NCBI GenBank assembly: GCA_039024435.1 | Contig: JBCCQH010000002.1 | Span: 117,030-181,029 of the forward strand | Length of the DNA: 64,000 nt | Direction of reading: 5' to 3' | Source: JBCCQH01 sp039024435 | GTDB lineage: Bacteria; Bacteroidota; Bacteroidia; J057; JADKCL01 | In this document: positions 9,561-18,430 of the stretch, one piece after another | How positions within the stretch are numbered: the first letter of the stretch is position 1 | Layout: each line of letters opens with the position of its first letter | Notes under the pieces: generated by a model | Databases searched by the model: none | What the model saw: only the letters and a program-made list of their open reading frames with translations | What the model was told of the DNA's origin: nothing | Made by a program: the position numbers and the translations under genes

Positions 9561-10316
9561 TCAGGGTCGGCGCACAATCTTTTTTAAGAGATTGCAATCT
9601 CCTTTCAGGGTGCGTACGCTGATCACGTACAGATTAGGGGCATCGGGCAAGAAAAAGATTTGCCGTTTTTTTCTCAATTCTCCGTGGTACAATACACGGC
9701 CACTCAGGTCCGAAATCATAACTTTTGCGGGAAGTAACGCGGCACTGTGTATCTCCACTTGAAAAGAATGCCCATCCGAATCCAATTCCTTGATCTCCCC
9801 GCAAAAAAACGCATTGAGACTTTCAAGTCGGATTGCTGGGGGGCGATGATTTGCGATCCGGGTATGTGCATCTTCAATCACAACCAGGCCCGAAGTCTCC
9901 AGGTTGAGGGTTCGGTCGGACGACGAACTATTTACAACCGTGTAACGGACGGTCCGCTCATCATCCAACAACTCTTCACCGATCTCCCAAGAGCCCCAAG
10001 AAGGTCCCAAAATGATCGACCAAGCGGAAGAAGCTGAATCGAAACGGTAGGGAGCATGGTTGACTTCAAAGATCAGGGTACTGTTGGCCGGTATGGGGTC
10101 AGAATCACTCCCAATCGCGACTTTATACTTCAATGTATCCCCGATTGCGTAGGTACTTTCTGAATAGGTCACGGAAATCGGGGGCGATTGGGCCTTTGTC
10201 AGGTTGGCTGCGATTACAAAGAGCAAGGCATAAATTACCTGATGAACAATCAGATTATAGAACGGCACACAAGAGGAGTCAATTTGTCGATTTTGACAAT
10301 TCTCAATGATTTTCAT
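9561..10316 (-). CDS. Secreted protein with T9SS C-terminal sorting domain
   Basis: 251 residues. The N-terminal hydrophobic segment (about residues 24-42, IYALLFVIAANLTKAQ) is a signal peptide preceded by a long n-region, so the true start may be internal; no better ATG is present upstream of the hydrophobic core. The middle is a beta-rich domain resembling a DUF11-like or Ig-like fold (VTYSESTYAIGDTLKYKV). The last 70 residues (VMISDLSGRVLYHGEL then NLYVISVRTLKGDCNLLKKIV) have the Por secretion tail pattern of type A T9SS cargo: DxxGR, then Y.V.V....G....K.V. The product is therefore likely surface-attached or released. Specific role unknown. Confidence 0.7.
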   Translation of the reverse strand: MKIIENCQNRQIDSSCVPFYNLIVHQVIYALLFVIAANLTKAQSPPISVTYSESTYAIGDTLKYKVAIGSDSDPIPANSTLIFEVNHAPYRFDSASSAWSIILGPSWGSWEIGEELLDDERTVRYTVVNSSSSDRTLNLETSGLVVIEDAHTRIANHRPPAIRLESLNAFFCGEIKELDSDGHSFQVEIHSAALLPAKVMISDLSGRVLYHGELRKKRQIFFLPDAPNLYVISVRTLKGDCNLLKKIVRRP

Positions 10317-10683
10317 GAATCAGAATTTTGATAATTAGCAATGCACTTGAGCGAATATTGTTGGGGACCAAGCTAGGTGCCCAGAAAACTCAAATGCTGA
10401 CCTTGCTCATGAGTAGGATCGAAACATTGTTGAATTCAATGGCCAAATTGGGACGAAAGTCAGGAGAGAAAAATTAGATTTGCGAACATTAATTGGGGTA
10501 TTGACTCTTCGAAAATTTCGATGGTAGAATGGAATTGTAGTCCGCATTTCACTACGGGGGGAGTTTATTTTTTAGAAAAAAGCTGCATTATCAACTCTTC
10601 CGCTCCGAAAGCGCATAGCTCACAAGTGACATTTAGATTTTTTTCTGGTTTGTGATCTGCCTTCGTGGTGCCTTCTTAGTAGC
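10317..10683. other. Intergenic region before the STAND-like gene
   Basis: A 367 bp AT-rich divergent gap. It contains TTGACT (10501-10506), 18 bp, then TAGAAT (10525-10530), an E. coli-like sigma70 pattern unusual for this phylum. It also contains TAGATTTG (10475-10482), a good Bacteroidetes -7 box but with no well-spaced -33 box. Both would leave a long leader before the ATG at 10684. No gene is supported here. Confidence 0.35.
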
Positions 10684-13080
10684 ATGAATCAAGAAAATGC
10701 ACCTGAAGATCCCAAACATCCTGAAGGGCCAGAAATTCCAATGGAAAGTACCCCCGAAGCCCCTGATCCTGTGTCACCAGGAGACAATGACGATGAATCA
10801 AATGGACCCGATACTTTATCGGATCCAGCTTCACCTGAAGTATCCCATGACCCTGAAAATACAGACCAAGGAGATGATAAAGAATTCAAGCAAATCGGGA
10901 AGGAGCAAGAGGACGATTTCGATGGTCCCAATGAAAGCCAAGCCCCGGAAAATGTCACACAGGAAGCAACCGGGCAGAATGTCAACACTGGAACCGGAGA
11001 TCAAAACAACTTCCATATCAGTGATGGATTGAATTTTGAAGAATTACAAGAAATTATCAGCTTCAACCTAGCTCGACACGAGGTCAGCCTTGAAGAACTG
11101 CAAGAGGACATCGCGTCCTACCTCTCCATCCCCGAATTTTCAGAAATTCAGACTGGCCTCGCGACTAGCGGCATCGCATTTGTTGCTGGAATCGCCGGAA
11201 TAGGCAAGCGTACGCAGATAAAGTACTTTGCAGCGAAAGCACTGCATAAAAAAGCCGGAGGTAAGTTTTACAGCTTGCACGATTCCATCAACGTCCCCCT
11301 CCGCTTAATTTGGAAAGATCTCCCCGACAACTCCATTGTGATGGTCACCGATGCTTTTCTCAACCCAGATCCCAATGCCCGCAGTATCGCTCGGCAAACG
11401 ATCGCGAAGTCCAAAATCAAGGCTACGTGGAAGGAGCTCAAGGACAGGAGTATCAAGCTCATTTTTACGACCACCGTCCCGAAATCTGGATTGAGGGAGA
11501 AGGTTCGTCACCTGCAACGTAAACCACTTGTCTTGGAAATTACAGATTGGCCCTCCCATAGGGCTCTGATAGAAGCGTACTGGTTGCGCAAAAAAGGTAA
11601 TCTTACACTGAAGTCTACCTTCGCTTCTTTCTATGAGTCCGCCAAGGACGATATCCTGACCCTTAAAACCCCGCAACAAATCGTCCAACTGGTCAATTAT
11701 GTCATCGACTATTTTGTCCGTGCTGCCCAGGATTCCGAATCGGGCATAGAACAAGACATCAAACGCGAAACTAAGCGTATTTTAGACTCTTCAGGGGAAG
11801 TGAAATACTTTTTTGATTCGCTTGATCGTGAAGTTCAGATGATGTCCCTGGTGGTCGCTTTATTTGGTGGCTGCTTTGAACGAGAAGCCAGGTTCTATTT
11901 CCAGTCTCTGCTGCAGATGGAACAGCTTACAGAATCAGAAGGAACTCCTGATTCCCTTTTTGACCGAAAACCTTCTCGTACCCTCTACGCGGAAGCAAGT
12001 CTGCGAATCGTTTCCGAAGAAATCGATACAGGAATCGGTAAAGCCCGCAACAACTACCTGGACTTTTCTGATCCTGGTCAAGGACCGAAGATATTGCGCT
12101 ACGCGAAAGAAAATCACCCCTATTACCTGGAACTGTTCATAGATTTTTTCATTCGGTTCCTCAGAGAATCCTTTGAGTATTTTGAGCAGCGAATTCACGT
12201 TGCGTATGCGCTGGGCAAAATTGCGGGCATCAACTGGCCTAGGGTATTCCAATTCATCCTGGAATGCACAAACAGTGAAGAAACGGGCAAAAAAAACCTT
12301 GCAGCATATATGCTTAGCGAAGCACTCTTCGAGCCGATGACCCATAAGTTGGCGCTTGATCAAGTGGCGCGCTGGAGGGCCCAGCTTACGCATACCAGGT
12401 TTCAAGGTAAGAACTGGGTCGCAATAAATATTTGGAAAGAAGTCATACTTAAAAACCCGGAAGGGCAATTCACAGATTTTGCCTTCGGGCAGATCATGGG
12501 ATTCATGCGTGACATTGACCCTGGATCAAACCAATTGCTGTTCAACTCGCTTGGATATTCCCTCAACGTGCTCTGCATTCGTGGCGAATATGTTGAAGTT
12601 GTAAATAGGTTGTATCAGCTAGCCGATGAGATCTGGCCCAATCAGACAACTGAAAGGCACAAGTACCCTTCTCTTCCTAAGGCTTCGTGGGTGACACTGG
12701 CCAACCTGTATGACTACTGGACCGAAATGACCAAAAATTTTATTCGTTGGGAAAGGAAGAAACGCTTTCCGGACAAAAATGGGCTATTCGCTGCCCTTGC
12801 CATAGATACCCAAGATGTCCCATTTAACCGTCTTACTTTTATCCTCATTCAATTCGCAGCGATTGGCTCGGACCTTAACCTGGGAAAGCGCAAAAGTAAC
12901 ATCGAAGTATTTAAAATCGTGAGACTGATTCAGAAAATAAAATCGGAAATCTCTTCGGAATTGGCCCAAAAATTCAGTGAGCATTTGCTCGCACTTTCGC
13001 GCGATGGCCTCGCGGGGCCGGGAACCTGGATGGGGAAATACTTGCATTTCGCATTAACCGCAAATTTCACAAACAATTAA
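10684..13080 (+). CDS. STAND-like P-loop protein with acidic N-terminal tail
   Basis: 798 residues. The first ~100 are acidic, Pro/Glu/Asp-rich and probably disordered. A short Gly/Asn motif (NVNTGTGDQNNFHI, about residues 100-113) resembles the linkers found before NTPase domains in bacterial conflict proteins. A P-loop follows at about 172-182, GIAGIGKRTQ, where the residue after Lys is Arg instead of Ser/Thr, so nucleotide binding may be altered. SIVMVTDAFL (about 219) is the Walker B candidate, and KLIFTTTVP (about 259) looks like a sensor strand. The C-terminal 450 residues are helical and may be HEAT-like repeats. The next gene starts 11 bp downstream, so they form an operon. A nSTAND-like defence or signalling role is inference. 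Confidence 0.65.
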   Translation: MNQENAPEDPKHPEGPEIPMESTPEAPDPVSPGDNDDESNGPDTLSDPASPEVSHDPENTDQGDDKEFKQIGKEQEDDFDGPNESQAPENVTQEATGQNVNTGTGDQNNFHISDGLNFEELQEIISFNLARHEVSLEELQEDIASYLSIPEFSEIQTGLATSGIAFVAGIAGIGKRTQIKYFAAKALHKKAGGKFYSLHDSINVPLRLIWKDLPDNSIVMVTDAFLNPDPNARSIARQTIAKSKIKATWKELKDRSIKLIFTTTVPKSGLREKVRHLQRKPLVLEITDWPSHRALIEAYWLRKKGNLTLKSTFASFYESAKDDILTLKTPQQIVQLVNYVIDYFVRAAQDSESGIEQDIKRETKRILDSSGEVKYFFDSLDREVQMMSLVVALFGGCFEREARFYFQSLLQMEQLTESEGTPDSLFDRKPSRTLYAEASLRIVSEEIDTGIGKARNNYLDFSDPGQGPKILRYAKENHPYYLELFIDFFIRFLRESFEYFEQRIHVAYALGKIAGINWPRVFQFILECTNSEETGKKNLAAYMLSEALFEPMTHKLALDQVARWRAQLTHTRFQGKNWVAINIWKEVILKNPEGQFTDFAFGQIMGFMRDIDPGSNQLLFNSLGYSLNVLCIRGEYVEVVNRLYQLADEIWPNQTTERHKYPSLPKASWVTLANLYDYWTEMTKNFIRWERKKRFPDKNGLFAALAIDTQDVPFNRLTFILIQFAAIGSDLNLGKRKSNIEVFKIVRLIQKIKSEISSELAQKFSEHLLALSRDGLAGPGTWMGKYLHFALTANFTNN

Positions 13081-13091
13081 CAATAAGCGAT

Positions 13092-14108
13092 ATGAAAATT
13101 GAAAACGAAATTGATGTCACAAATAACAGAATTCCCGTCCTTCATTCATCAGAAGGGGTCAACTATACATTCATATCAGGCATTGCGGCGGTGCTCCCTG
13201 AAAGTGTTGTGTCATCCGGCAGATACAGCGACTATCTTTTCGAATTACCTACGGAAGAGACTACAAATTATGTTGTCGAAGATGCAGTGGTGCATCGCAA
13301 TTGGCTTCAGCGCATATTCGGAGTAGGCAAAAGTCAGCCCAACTATACTCCTCGTCGAATCACAACCGCAACTGCAAGACTGGTAATCAAAAAATCATAT
13401 CGTGCATCCATTACCTTTAAAACGAATTTTTTGGTGGGGGGCTTGCTCATCAATGATGCAGTTGTAACGGTAACGTTTATGGCGGATACCAACTTGGGTT
13501 CTCGCCTATCGCTGGATCTCATCTCTGGAAACGATCCCGTTTGGGAGTTGTGCTGCCTATTGCAAGCAGATATGGCTTTGAAAGTTCTTGGTCTCAACTG
13601 GGAACGGATGGAAACGAATGCTGAGTTCGCCGAAGAGATTCAAGCTGTCTGCAATAGCTACGCAGAAGGAAGTTATATTCATCCAGCCTTCATCGTTCAG
13701 AAAGTTCAAGTCGCACTTACACTTCCCGTTGATGTAGAACAAAAATTTCGAAACATCACCCTGAAGCAGTTGGAATCACGAGCCAATCACCTTGCGGAGA
13801 CCTCTGCCATCCAACTGAGACTGAACACTGCCGAATTATTGGGAGTGAAAAGCCAGATGATCAAAATGTACATGTCTGACCCCATTGAATGGAAAAAGTA
13901 CTTGCAGAAAATATTCGTAGTGCAGCACAAAATGATGGACAGCTATAAACGGGAATGGGAAGAGAACCAGAAGATAAGACGAAAAATATTCGAAGAGCTT
14001 CTCAAGTTTGTTTCCCCTGAAGACGCGATAGAAAAAGTATCGGAAATGCTTGAATTAAAAGACGCACCAGTACATAGCTGGATGTACCGGTGGGATGAAC
14101 TTGAATAA
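13092..14108 (+). CDS. Unknown protein paired with STAND-like gene, possibly SPFH-like
   Basis: 338 residues, ATG start 11 bp after the STAND-like gene. No signal peptide. A beta-rich first half (TARLVIKKSYRASITFKTNF then LINDAVVTVTF) is followed by VQKVQVALTLPVDVEQKF and a charged helical stretch (about residues 220-320). This order loosely recalls SPFH/band-7 proteins, but there is no N-terminal membrane helix and the match is weak. It most likely works with its upstream partner. I would otherwise leave it unassigned. Confidence 0.6.
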   Translation: MKIENEIDVTNNRIPVLHSSEGVNYTFISGIAAVLPESVVSSGRYSDYLFELPTEETTNYVVEDAVVHRNWLQRIFGVGKSQPNYTPRRITTATARLVIKKSYRASITFKTNFLVGGLLINDAVVTVTFMADTNLGSRLSLDLISGNDPVWELCCLLQADMALKVLGLNWERMETNAEFAEEIQAVCNSYAEGSYIHPAFIVQKVQVALTLPVDVEQKFRNITLKQLESRANHLAETSAIQLRLNTAELLGVKSQMIKMYMSDPIEWKKYLQKIFVVQHKMMDSYKREWEENQKIRRKIFEELLKFVSPEDAIEKVSEMLELKDAPVHSWMYRWDELE

Positions 14109-14120
14109 AGTACAAAGCCT

Positions 14121-14172
14121 ATTCAGGACAGATCGTTTAACTGCAAAGTTTCTTCAGGACGCTACGGGACAG
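14121..14172 (+). repeat. 52 bp repeat, copy 1
   Basis: A 52 bp segment that matches 32236-32287 at roughly 38 of 48 comparable positions. It contains TCAGGAC twice (14123 and 14154 regions) and ends in CAGGACGCTAC. It lies between two convergent gene ends, 70 bp from the end of fba. No internal hairpin, so it is not a terminator. It may be the end of a lost insertion sequence or a short miniature element. Confidence 0.5.
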
Positions 14173-14241
14173 TACAATATCTCCCAACCCCATACATCGC
14201 CCTCGCCCAAAGCGGAAGCGTCCCAAGCCAATGCCTCTGAT

Positions 14242-15318
14242 CTACCCCTTCAAAAAACCCAGGTGAGCGTACGATCCGACGGCGTTCAAATCTTCAAAGG
14301 CGGCACTCAGGCGCGTCACAAATGTCTTTTCCGCTTCGCGGAGCCACTTGCGGGGGTCGTAGAATTTCTTGTTCGGCTGATCGGCACCTTCCGGATTGCC
14401 CAGTTGGGTTTGCAGGTAGGCTTCATTTTTGTCGTGGTAGATCCGGACGCCATCCCAGAATGCCCACTGCGTATCGGTGTCGATGTTCATCTTGATGACA
14501 CCGTAGGAGATGCCTTCGCGGATCTCCTCGCGGGTGGAACCGCTGCCGCCGTGGAAGACGAAGTTCACCGGGTTCGGGCCGAGCTGGTGCTTTTCGATGA
14601 GGTGGTTCTGCGAGTTGAGCAGGATTTTGGGAGTGAGCTTGACATTGCCGGGGCGGTAGACCCCGTGGACATTGCCAAAGGCAGCGGCCACGGTGAAATT
14701 GGGCGAAATGGCACTTAGCTCCTCGTACGCGTAGGCAACCTCCTCGGGCTGGGTGTACAGCTTCGAGCTGTCGATATCGGTATTGTCCACGCCGTCTTCC
14801 TCGCCGCCGGTGACACCGAGTTCAATTTCGAGAAACATGTCGAGTTTGTGCATGCGCTCAAGATAGCGCTTGCAGGTTTCGATGTTTTCTTTGACCGGCT
14901 CCTCGCTCAGATCGAGCATGTGGGAACTAAAAAGGGGCCGGCCGGTGCGCGCATAGTGCGCTTCCCCCGCATCCAGCAATCCGTCGATCCAGGGCAGCAG
15001 TTTGCGCGCTGCGTGGTCGGTGTGGAGGATCACGTCGACGCCGTAGTGCCCCGCCAGGTGGTGGATGTGATGGGCGCCCGAAGTTGCTCCGGCAATCGCC
15101 GCCCGCTGCCCATCGTTTTTGAGGCCCTTCCCTGCGTAGAAGCTGGCTCCGCCGTTCGAAAACTGGATGATGATGGGCGAATCGACTTCGCGGGCGGTTT
15201 CCAGGGCCGCATTGAGGGAATTGGTGCCGACGACATTGACCGCGGGAAACGCGAATTGCTTGTCTTTGGCCACTTCAAAAACCTTGTGGATCTGATCGCT
15301 TTGCAGTACTCCTGCCAT
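14242..15318 (-). CDS. fbaA: Class II fructose-bisphosphate aldolase
   Basis: A 358-residue class IIA aldolase, the usual length. It splits fructose 1,6-bisphosphate into dihydroxyacetone phosphate and glyceraldehyde 3-phosphate in glycolysis, or runs the reverse reaction in gluconeogenesis, in the cytoplasm. Key sites seen: VILHTDHAARK with the catalytic Asp and Zn-binding His (about residues 105-115), IELGVTGGEEDG (about 170), AFGNVHGVY with a Zn-ligand His (about 225), and the phosphate-binding FHGGSGS (about 265). Single-gene unit; a -7 box (TATCTTTG) lies about 42 bp upstream of the ATG. Confidence 0.96.
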   Translation of the reverse strand: MAGVLQSDQIHKVFEVAKDKQFAFPAVNVVGTNSLNAALETAREVDSPIIIQFSNGGASFYAGKGLKNDGQRAAIAGATSGAHHIHHLAGHYGVDVILHTDHAARKLLPWIDGLLDAGEAHYARTGRPLFSSHMLDLSEEPVKENIETCKRYLERMHKLDMFLEIELGVTGGEEDGVDNTDIDSSKLYTQPEEVAYAYEELSAISPNFTVAAAFGNVHGVYRPGNVKLTPKILLNSQNHLIEKHQLGPNPVNFVFHGGSGSTREEIREGISYGVIKMNIDTDTQWAFWDGVRIYHDKNEAYLQTQLGNPEGADQPNKKFYDPRKWLREAEKTFVTRLSAAFEDLNAVGSYAHLGFLKG

Positions 15319-15359
15319 AATTGTTCAAGTTTTTTCCCGTAATGGATGATTTCTTCGGG

Positions 15360-15367
15360 CAAAGATA
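15360..15367 (-). promoter_or_regulatory. -7 promoter box of fba
   Basis: Read on the minus strand this is TATCTTTG, a perfect TAnnTTTG element, preceded by a T-run. The predicted transcript starts about 35 nt before the fba ATG. No clear TTTG is present at the -33 distance, so only half of the promoter is convincing. Confidence 0.5.
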
Positions 15368-15450
15368 AAAAAACGGGGCAAAGTTCGGGAAGTCTCTGAA
15401 AAACATACGGGTAAATGCGGAGACGATGAATAAAAAGGCAGTACCGTAGG

Positions 15451-16464
15451 CTAACCATTTCCTTCGCTCAAGCCCCAATCCCGTCCCGTCAACTGTCGGA
15501 TTTCAAAGACATCGCCCGAGTGCGGGAAGACCAATCGGCACACCAATTTCCCGTCGTGACGCAATATATAGACGGACGAAGTATGGCTCCGCCGCTGGTA
15601 CTGGTCAAAGGACAGGTCACTGCCCCCCACATAGATGAAGCGCTCGTCGAGGGACAATCCCCTGAGGAAATCACCCGTTTCCAGCAGGAGGCGGTCGCCG
15701 TGGACGAGATTGCCATTTTGGCTATCGCAGTAGAGCCATTGGTCCCGCCACCGCACGATGTTGTGCGCAGAACCGGCTTGCAGGGGAGCAACCTCAACTT
15801 CCCCTGTGCGGCGATCTAGGGCGATCAATTCGCTCCCTTGACCGGTGTGCTTGAAGTAATTGTGCGCGACGATGTAGCTGCGGCCCGCATTCACCCAAAT
15901 CGAATTGATGTGGGCGTAGGGTGCAGCGGGAACCGGAACAAAGTCGGCCAAGTCAAACGGAAGGGGGGACTTTGCCGCGGCCAATTCCGCCAGCGGATAA
16001 GCCAGCAGTTGATTGTAATCGGTATGGGGCATCAGCAATTCGTCTCCGGAAATATCGATTTGGTGAATTTCCCCGGGGATGCCGTAGATCACCGGACGAA
16101 ACTGACCGCGCTGACCGCCGGGAAATTCCACCCGCCAGATGTCGGAAAGGCGTTCATTGCGGAGGTGATCCCGGTAGCCCTTTTCATTGGAACGGGCAAA
16201 GTACCACACCTCTCCCCGGCGGGTCGCGCCGTAAAATTTACCGGTGAGGATCCGGGAGCAATGCGTTTGGCCGCTTCGGAAGTGATAGACGCCCCGGGCA
16301 GTATTGAAGATAAAATTGCAATCCGGGGGGACTTCGCCCTCGCCCACCGCGTAGCGCAGGGGAATCTGCGCCGCTTGCCGCCGGGCGGCCGCCTCGGTTT
16401 CCTCCCGGGCCGCCGCCCGATGCGCCAGAAAGTGGGCCCGGCCCGCCAGTTCCGCCTCGCTCAT
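15451..16464 (-). CDS. Beta-propeller-like protein of unknown function
   Basis: 337 residues counted from the ATG at 16464, which has a strong Shine-Dalgarno GGGGAGG 8 bp upstream; an in-frame TTG at 16485 is less likely. No signal peptide, so cytoplasmic. After an Ala/Arg-rich N-terminus (about 30 residues) there are repeated beta-strand blocks such as CNFIFNTARGVYHF, EIHQIDISGDELLM, SYIVAHNYF and FIYVGGSDLSF, suggesting a propeller. The C-terminal SHTSSVYIL and GDVFEIRQL strands recall a DUF4915-type propeller, at low confidence. It is divergent from the TPR gene at 16670. Confidence 0.65.
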   Translation of the reverse strand: MSEAELAGRAHFLAHRAAAREETEAAARRQAAQIPLRYAVGEGEVPPDCNFIFNTARGVYHFRSGQTHCSRILTGKFYGATRRGEVWYFARSNEKGYRDHLRNERLSDIWRVEFPGGQRGQFRPVIYGIPGEIHQIDISGDELLMPHTDYNQLLAYPLAELAAAKSPLPFDLADFVPVPAAPYAHINSIWVNAGRSYIVAHNYFKHTGQGSELIALDRRTGEVEVAPLQAGSAHNIVRWRDQWLYCDSQNGNLVHGDRLLLETGDFLRGLSLDERFIYVGGSDLSFDQYQRRSHTSSVYILRHDGKLVCRLVFPHSGDVFEIRQLTGRDWGLSEGNG

Positions 16465-16527
16465 GCGCCGGTCCTCCCCAACCAAGAATTGTAGCTTAAA
16501 TCCATAGCCACAAATCTACGAGGTTGA

Positions 16528-16599
16528 AATTTCTGATTCTCGATGGTTGGTTGACCAGCCACCGCCAAGCGGAAAGCAGAAATCGAGGAACCAGAAATT
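16528..16599. repeat. Imperfect inverted repeat in divergent gap
   Basis: AATTTCTGATTCTCGAT (16528-16544) is the near-complement of ATCGAGGAACCAGAAATT (16582-16599), separated by 37 bp. It sits in the 205 bp gap between two divergent genes and could be a cruciform, a structured leader or an operator. Nothing else is seen in this gap. Confidence 0.4.
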
Positions 16600-16669
16600 C
16601 CCCATGTCATGAAAGTGACGGAAATAATGCCCGAGAAATTCAATATTGCCATCCATAAATCAATGCTAC

Positions 16670-18430
16670 ATGTGTAAATCGATCTTTGTGCTCATTTTGG
16701 GGGGCATGCTCGTGTTTGGAACCGCCAAAGGCGACATTCCCACCGCCGATTCCTTGCTGACTTTACTCGAAGATCGACCACCTCCCCGGGAGCGGGTCGA
16801 TCTGCTGATCAAACTGGGGGCGGTGTGGTACCGGTCCGATCCCGCAGCCGCCTTCGCCCCCCTCCGCGAGGCCATCGCCACGGAAGTGGTCCCCCCTTAC
16901 CCCCAAGGTCGGATTCGGGCCTGGTCGCGCTTGGTATATTCGTACCTCGGCCGGGGCGACTTTGATTCCGCGCGCGTTGCGGTGGACCACGCCCTCAATC
17001 TGGCCGGCCAGATTCCCCCGGAAACTTGTCACCTCTCGGTACAACAGGCCGCCGCCGCCCTGGAAATTCGCCTGGGCAATTACCAGGCGGGCAACGAACT
17101 GAGCCGCAAAGGGTATGATCTGGCCGTCAAACTGGAATCAGAACCGCGAAAAGCCACTTTTTGCACCTACCTCGGCGTGACCGAAGACTACTTGGGCCGC
17201 CGTATGGAAGCCATCGAATGGTACCGCACGGCCTTGCCCATCTACGAAAAGCTTGATGATCCCATTGGGCTACAAGCCATCTACACGAACATCGGCATCA
17301 TCTACGGTGGGCAGGAATTGTACGGCGATGCCCTGACCATGTTCCGCCAGGCCGCCGCACTACAAGAAGAAAAGGGAACCCGGGTGTACCTGCCGGCCTC
17401 CTACCTGAATATCGCTCAGACCCTGGCCCGGATGGAAGACATTGCGGGCGCCATCGAAAATTTTCGGACATGCCTCTGCCTAGCGGAAGAGATCGGTCAA
17501 CCGCACGTAACCGCCTCGGCTCTGGAAGGAATGGGGATCTGCTACCGCAAAATGGACTCGCTAGACGCGGCTTTTGTCTACACCCAGCGGAGTGTCGAAT
17601 TGCACCGGAAGACCGCGAATCCGGTGGGGCTGCACAACGCCATGACCACGCTGGCCAGCCTCCACCACCTCCGCGGAAACGATCAAAAGGCAGTGGCCCT
17701 CGCCTCAGAAGCGTACGCATTTGCCCAGAAAAACACCATTCACAATATCCTCGCCAATGCCACGTCTGTCCTGTCGCTGGCCCATACTTCCCTCGGGAAT
17801 TCGGCGGACGCTTACCGCTACCTCAAGGAGAACAAGGAGCTGAACGACAGTTTGCTCAATGCCGAATCGATCCGCCGGATTTCCGACCTGGCTACGCGCT
17901 ACGATTACGAGAAGCGGGCCGAACTCAAGGCGCTGGAGCAAGACCAGCGCGATGCCTTGCAAGCCGCCGAACTCGACCGGCAGTTTTGGATTCGGAACCT
18001 CTTTATGGCGGGCTTCTTTGGGTTGATGTTGATCGTGATCGGGGGCCTGATTGCTTATCGGCGGATCCGTCAGATCAACCGCAAGCTAGCCGCCCGGACC
18101 AAGGAGATCGGCTTTTTGAATGACAACCTGGAATGTTTGGTCGCCGACCGGACTGCCGAACTGGACCGGAGCCAAGAGCAGTTGCAGGATTATTTGTTCA
18201 CGAATTCCCACCGGGTGCGGGGACCGATTGTGCGCATCCTGGGGCTGTTACAACTCTGGGAAACCGGGCAGTTTGCCACGCAAGCAGAACTCGTGCAGAT
18301 GCTCGAATACATTCACGAATCGGCCCAGGAAGCGGACCGCGTGGTATTTGAAATTGGCCACCGCCTGGAACCCAATTTAGGCGCTATTCCTCCGCCCGTA
18401 CAAAGTCCGGCCACTTCCGCATATAGTTGA
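16670..18430 (+). CDS. TPR membrane protein with histidine-kinase dimerisation domain but no ATPase domain
   Basis: 586 residues from ATG 16670; a TTG 24 bp upstream would also be in frame. A signal-like N-terminus (SIFVLILGGMLVFGTA) leads into about ten TPR-like helical pairs (residues 30-410), a membrane helix (FMAGFFGLMLIVIGGLIAY, about 442-460) and a coiled coil. Next comes the H-box NSHRVRGPIVRILGLL (about 510-525), where the His and Pro of a HisKA domain are kept in the variant common in Bacteroidetes. The protein ends 65 residues later, with no N, G1 or G2 boxes. The 3' end overlaps the convergent OYE gene by 47 bp. It may be a truncated kinase or a phosphotransfer/receptor protein. 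An intact relative lies at 19592. Confidence 0.8.
   Translation: MCKSIFVLILGGMLVFGTAKGDIPTADSLLTLLEDRPPPRERVDLLIKLGAVWYRSDPAAAFAPLREAIATEVVPPYPQGRIRAWSRLVYSYLGRGDFDSARVAVDHALNLAGQIPPETCHLSVQQAAAALEIRLGNYQAGNELSRKGYDLAVKLESEPRKATFCTYLGVTEDYLGRRMEAIEWYRTALPIYEKLDDPIGLQAIYTNIGIIYGGQELYGDALTMFRQAAALQEEKGTRVYLPASYLNIAQTLARMEDIAGAIENFRTCLCLAEEIGQPHVTASALEGMGICYRKMDSLDAAFVYTQRSVELHRKTANPVGLHNAMTTLASLHHLRGNDQKAVALASEAYAFAQKNTIHNILANATSVLSLAHTSLGNSADAYRYLKENKELNDSLLNAESIRRISDLATRYDYEKRAELKALEQDQRDALQAAELDRQFWIRNLFMAGFFGLMLIVIGGLIAYRRIRQINRKLAARTKEIGFLNDNLECLVADRTAELDRSQEQLQDYLFTNSHRVRGPIVRILGLLQLWETGQFATQAELVQMLEYIHESAQEADRVVFEIGHRLEPNLGAIPPPVQSPATSAYS

Noticed and set aside
14121..14172. The 52 bp repeat as a terminator
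   Set aside because: It has no self-complementary arms; the repeated TCAGGAC units are direct, not inverted.
14095..14718. A plus-strand frame starting at the end of the 338 aa gene
   Set aside because: It runs antisense through fba, which has catalytic motifs.
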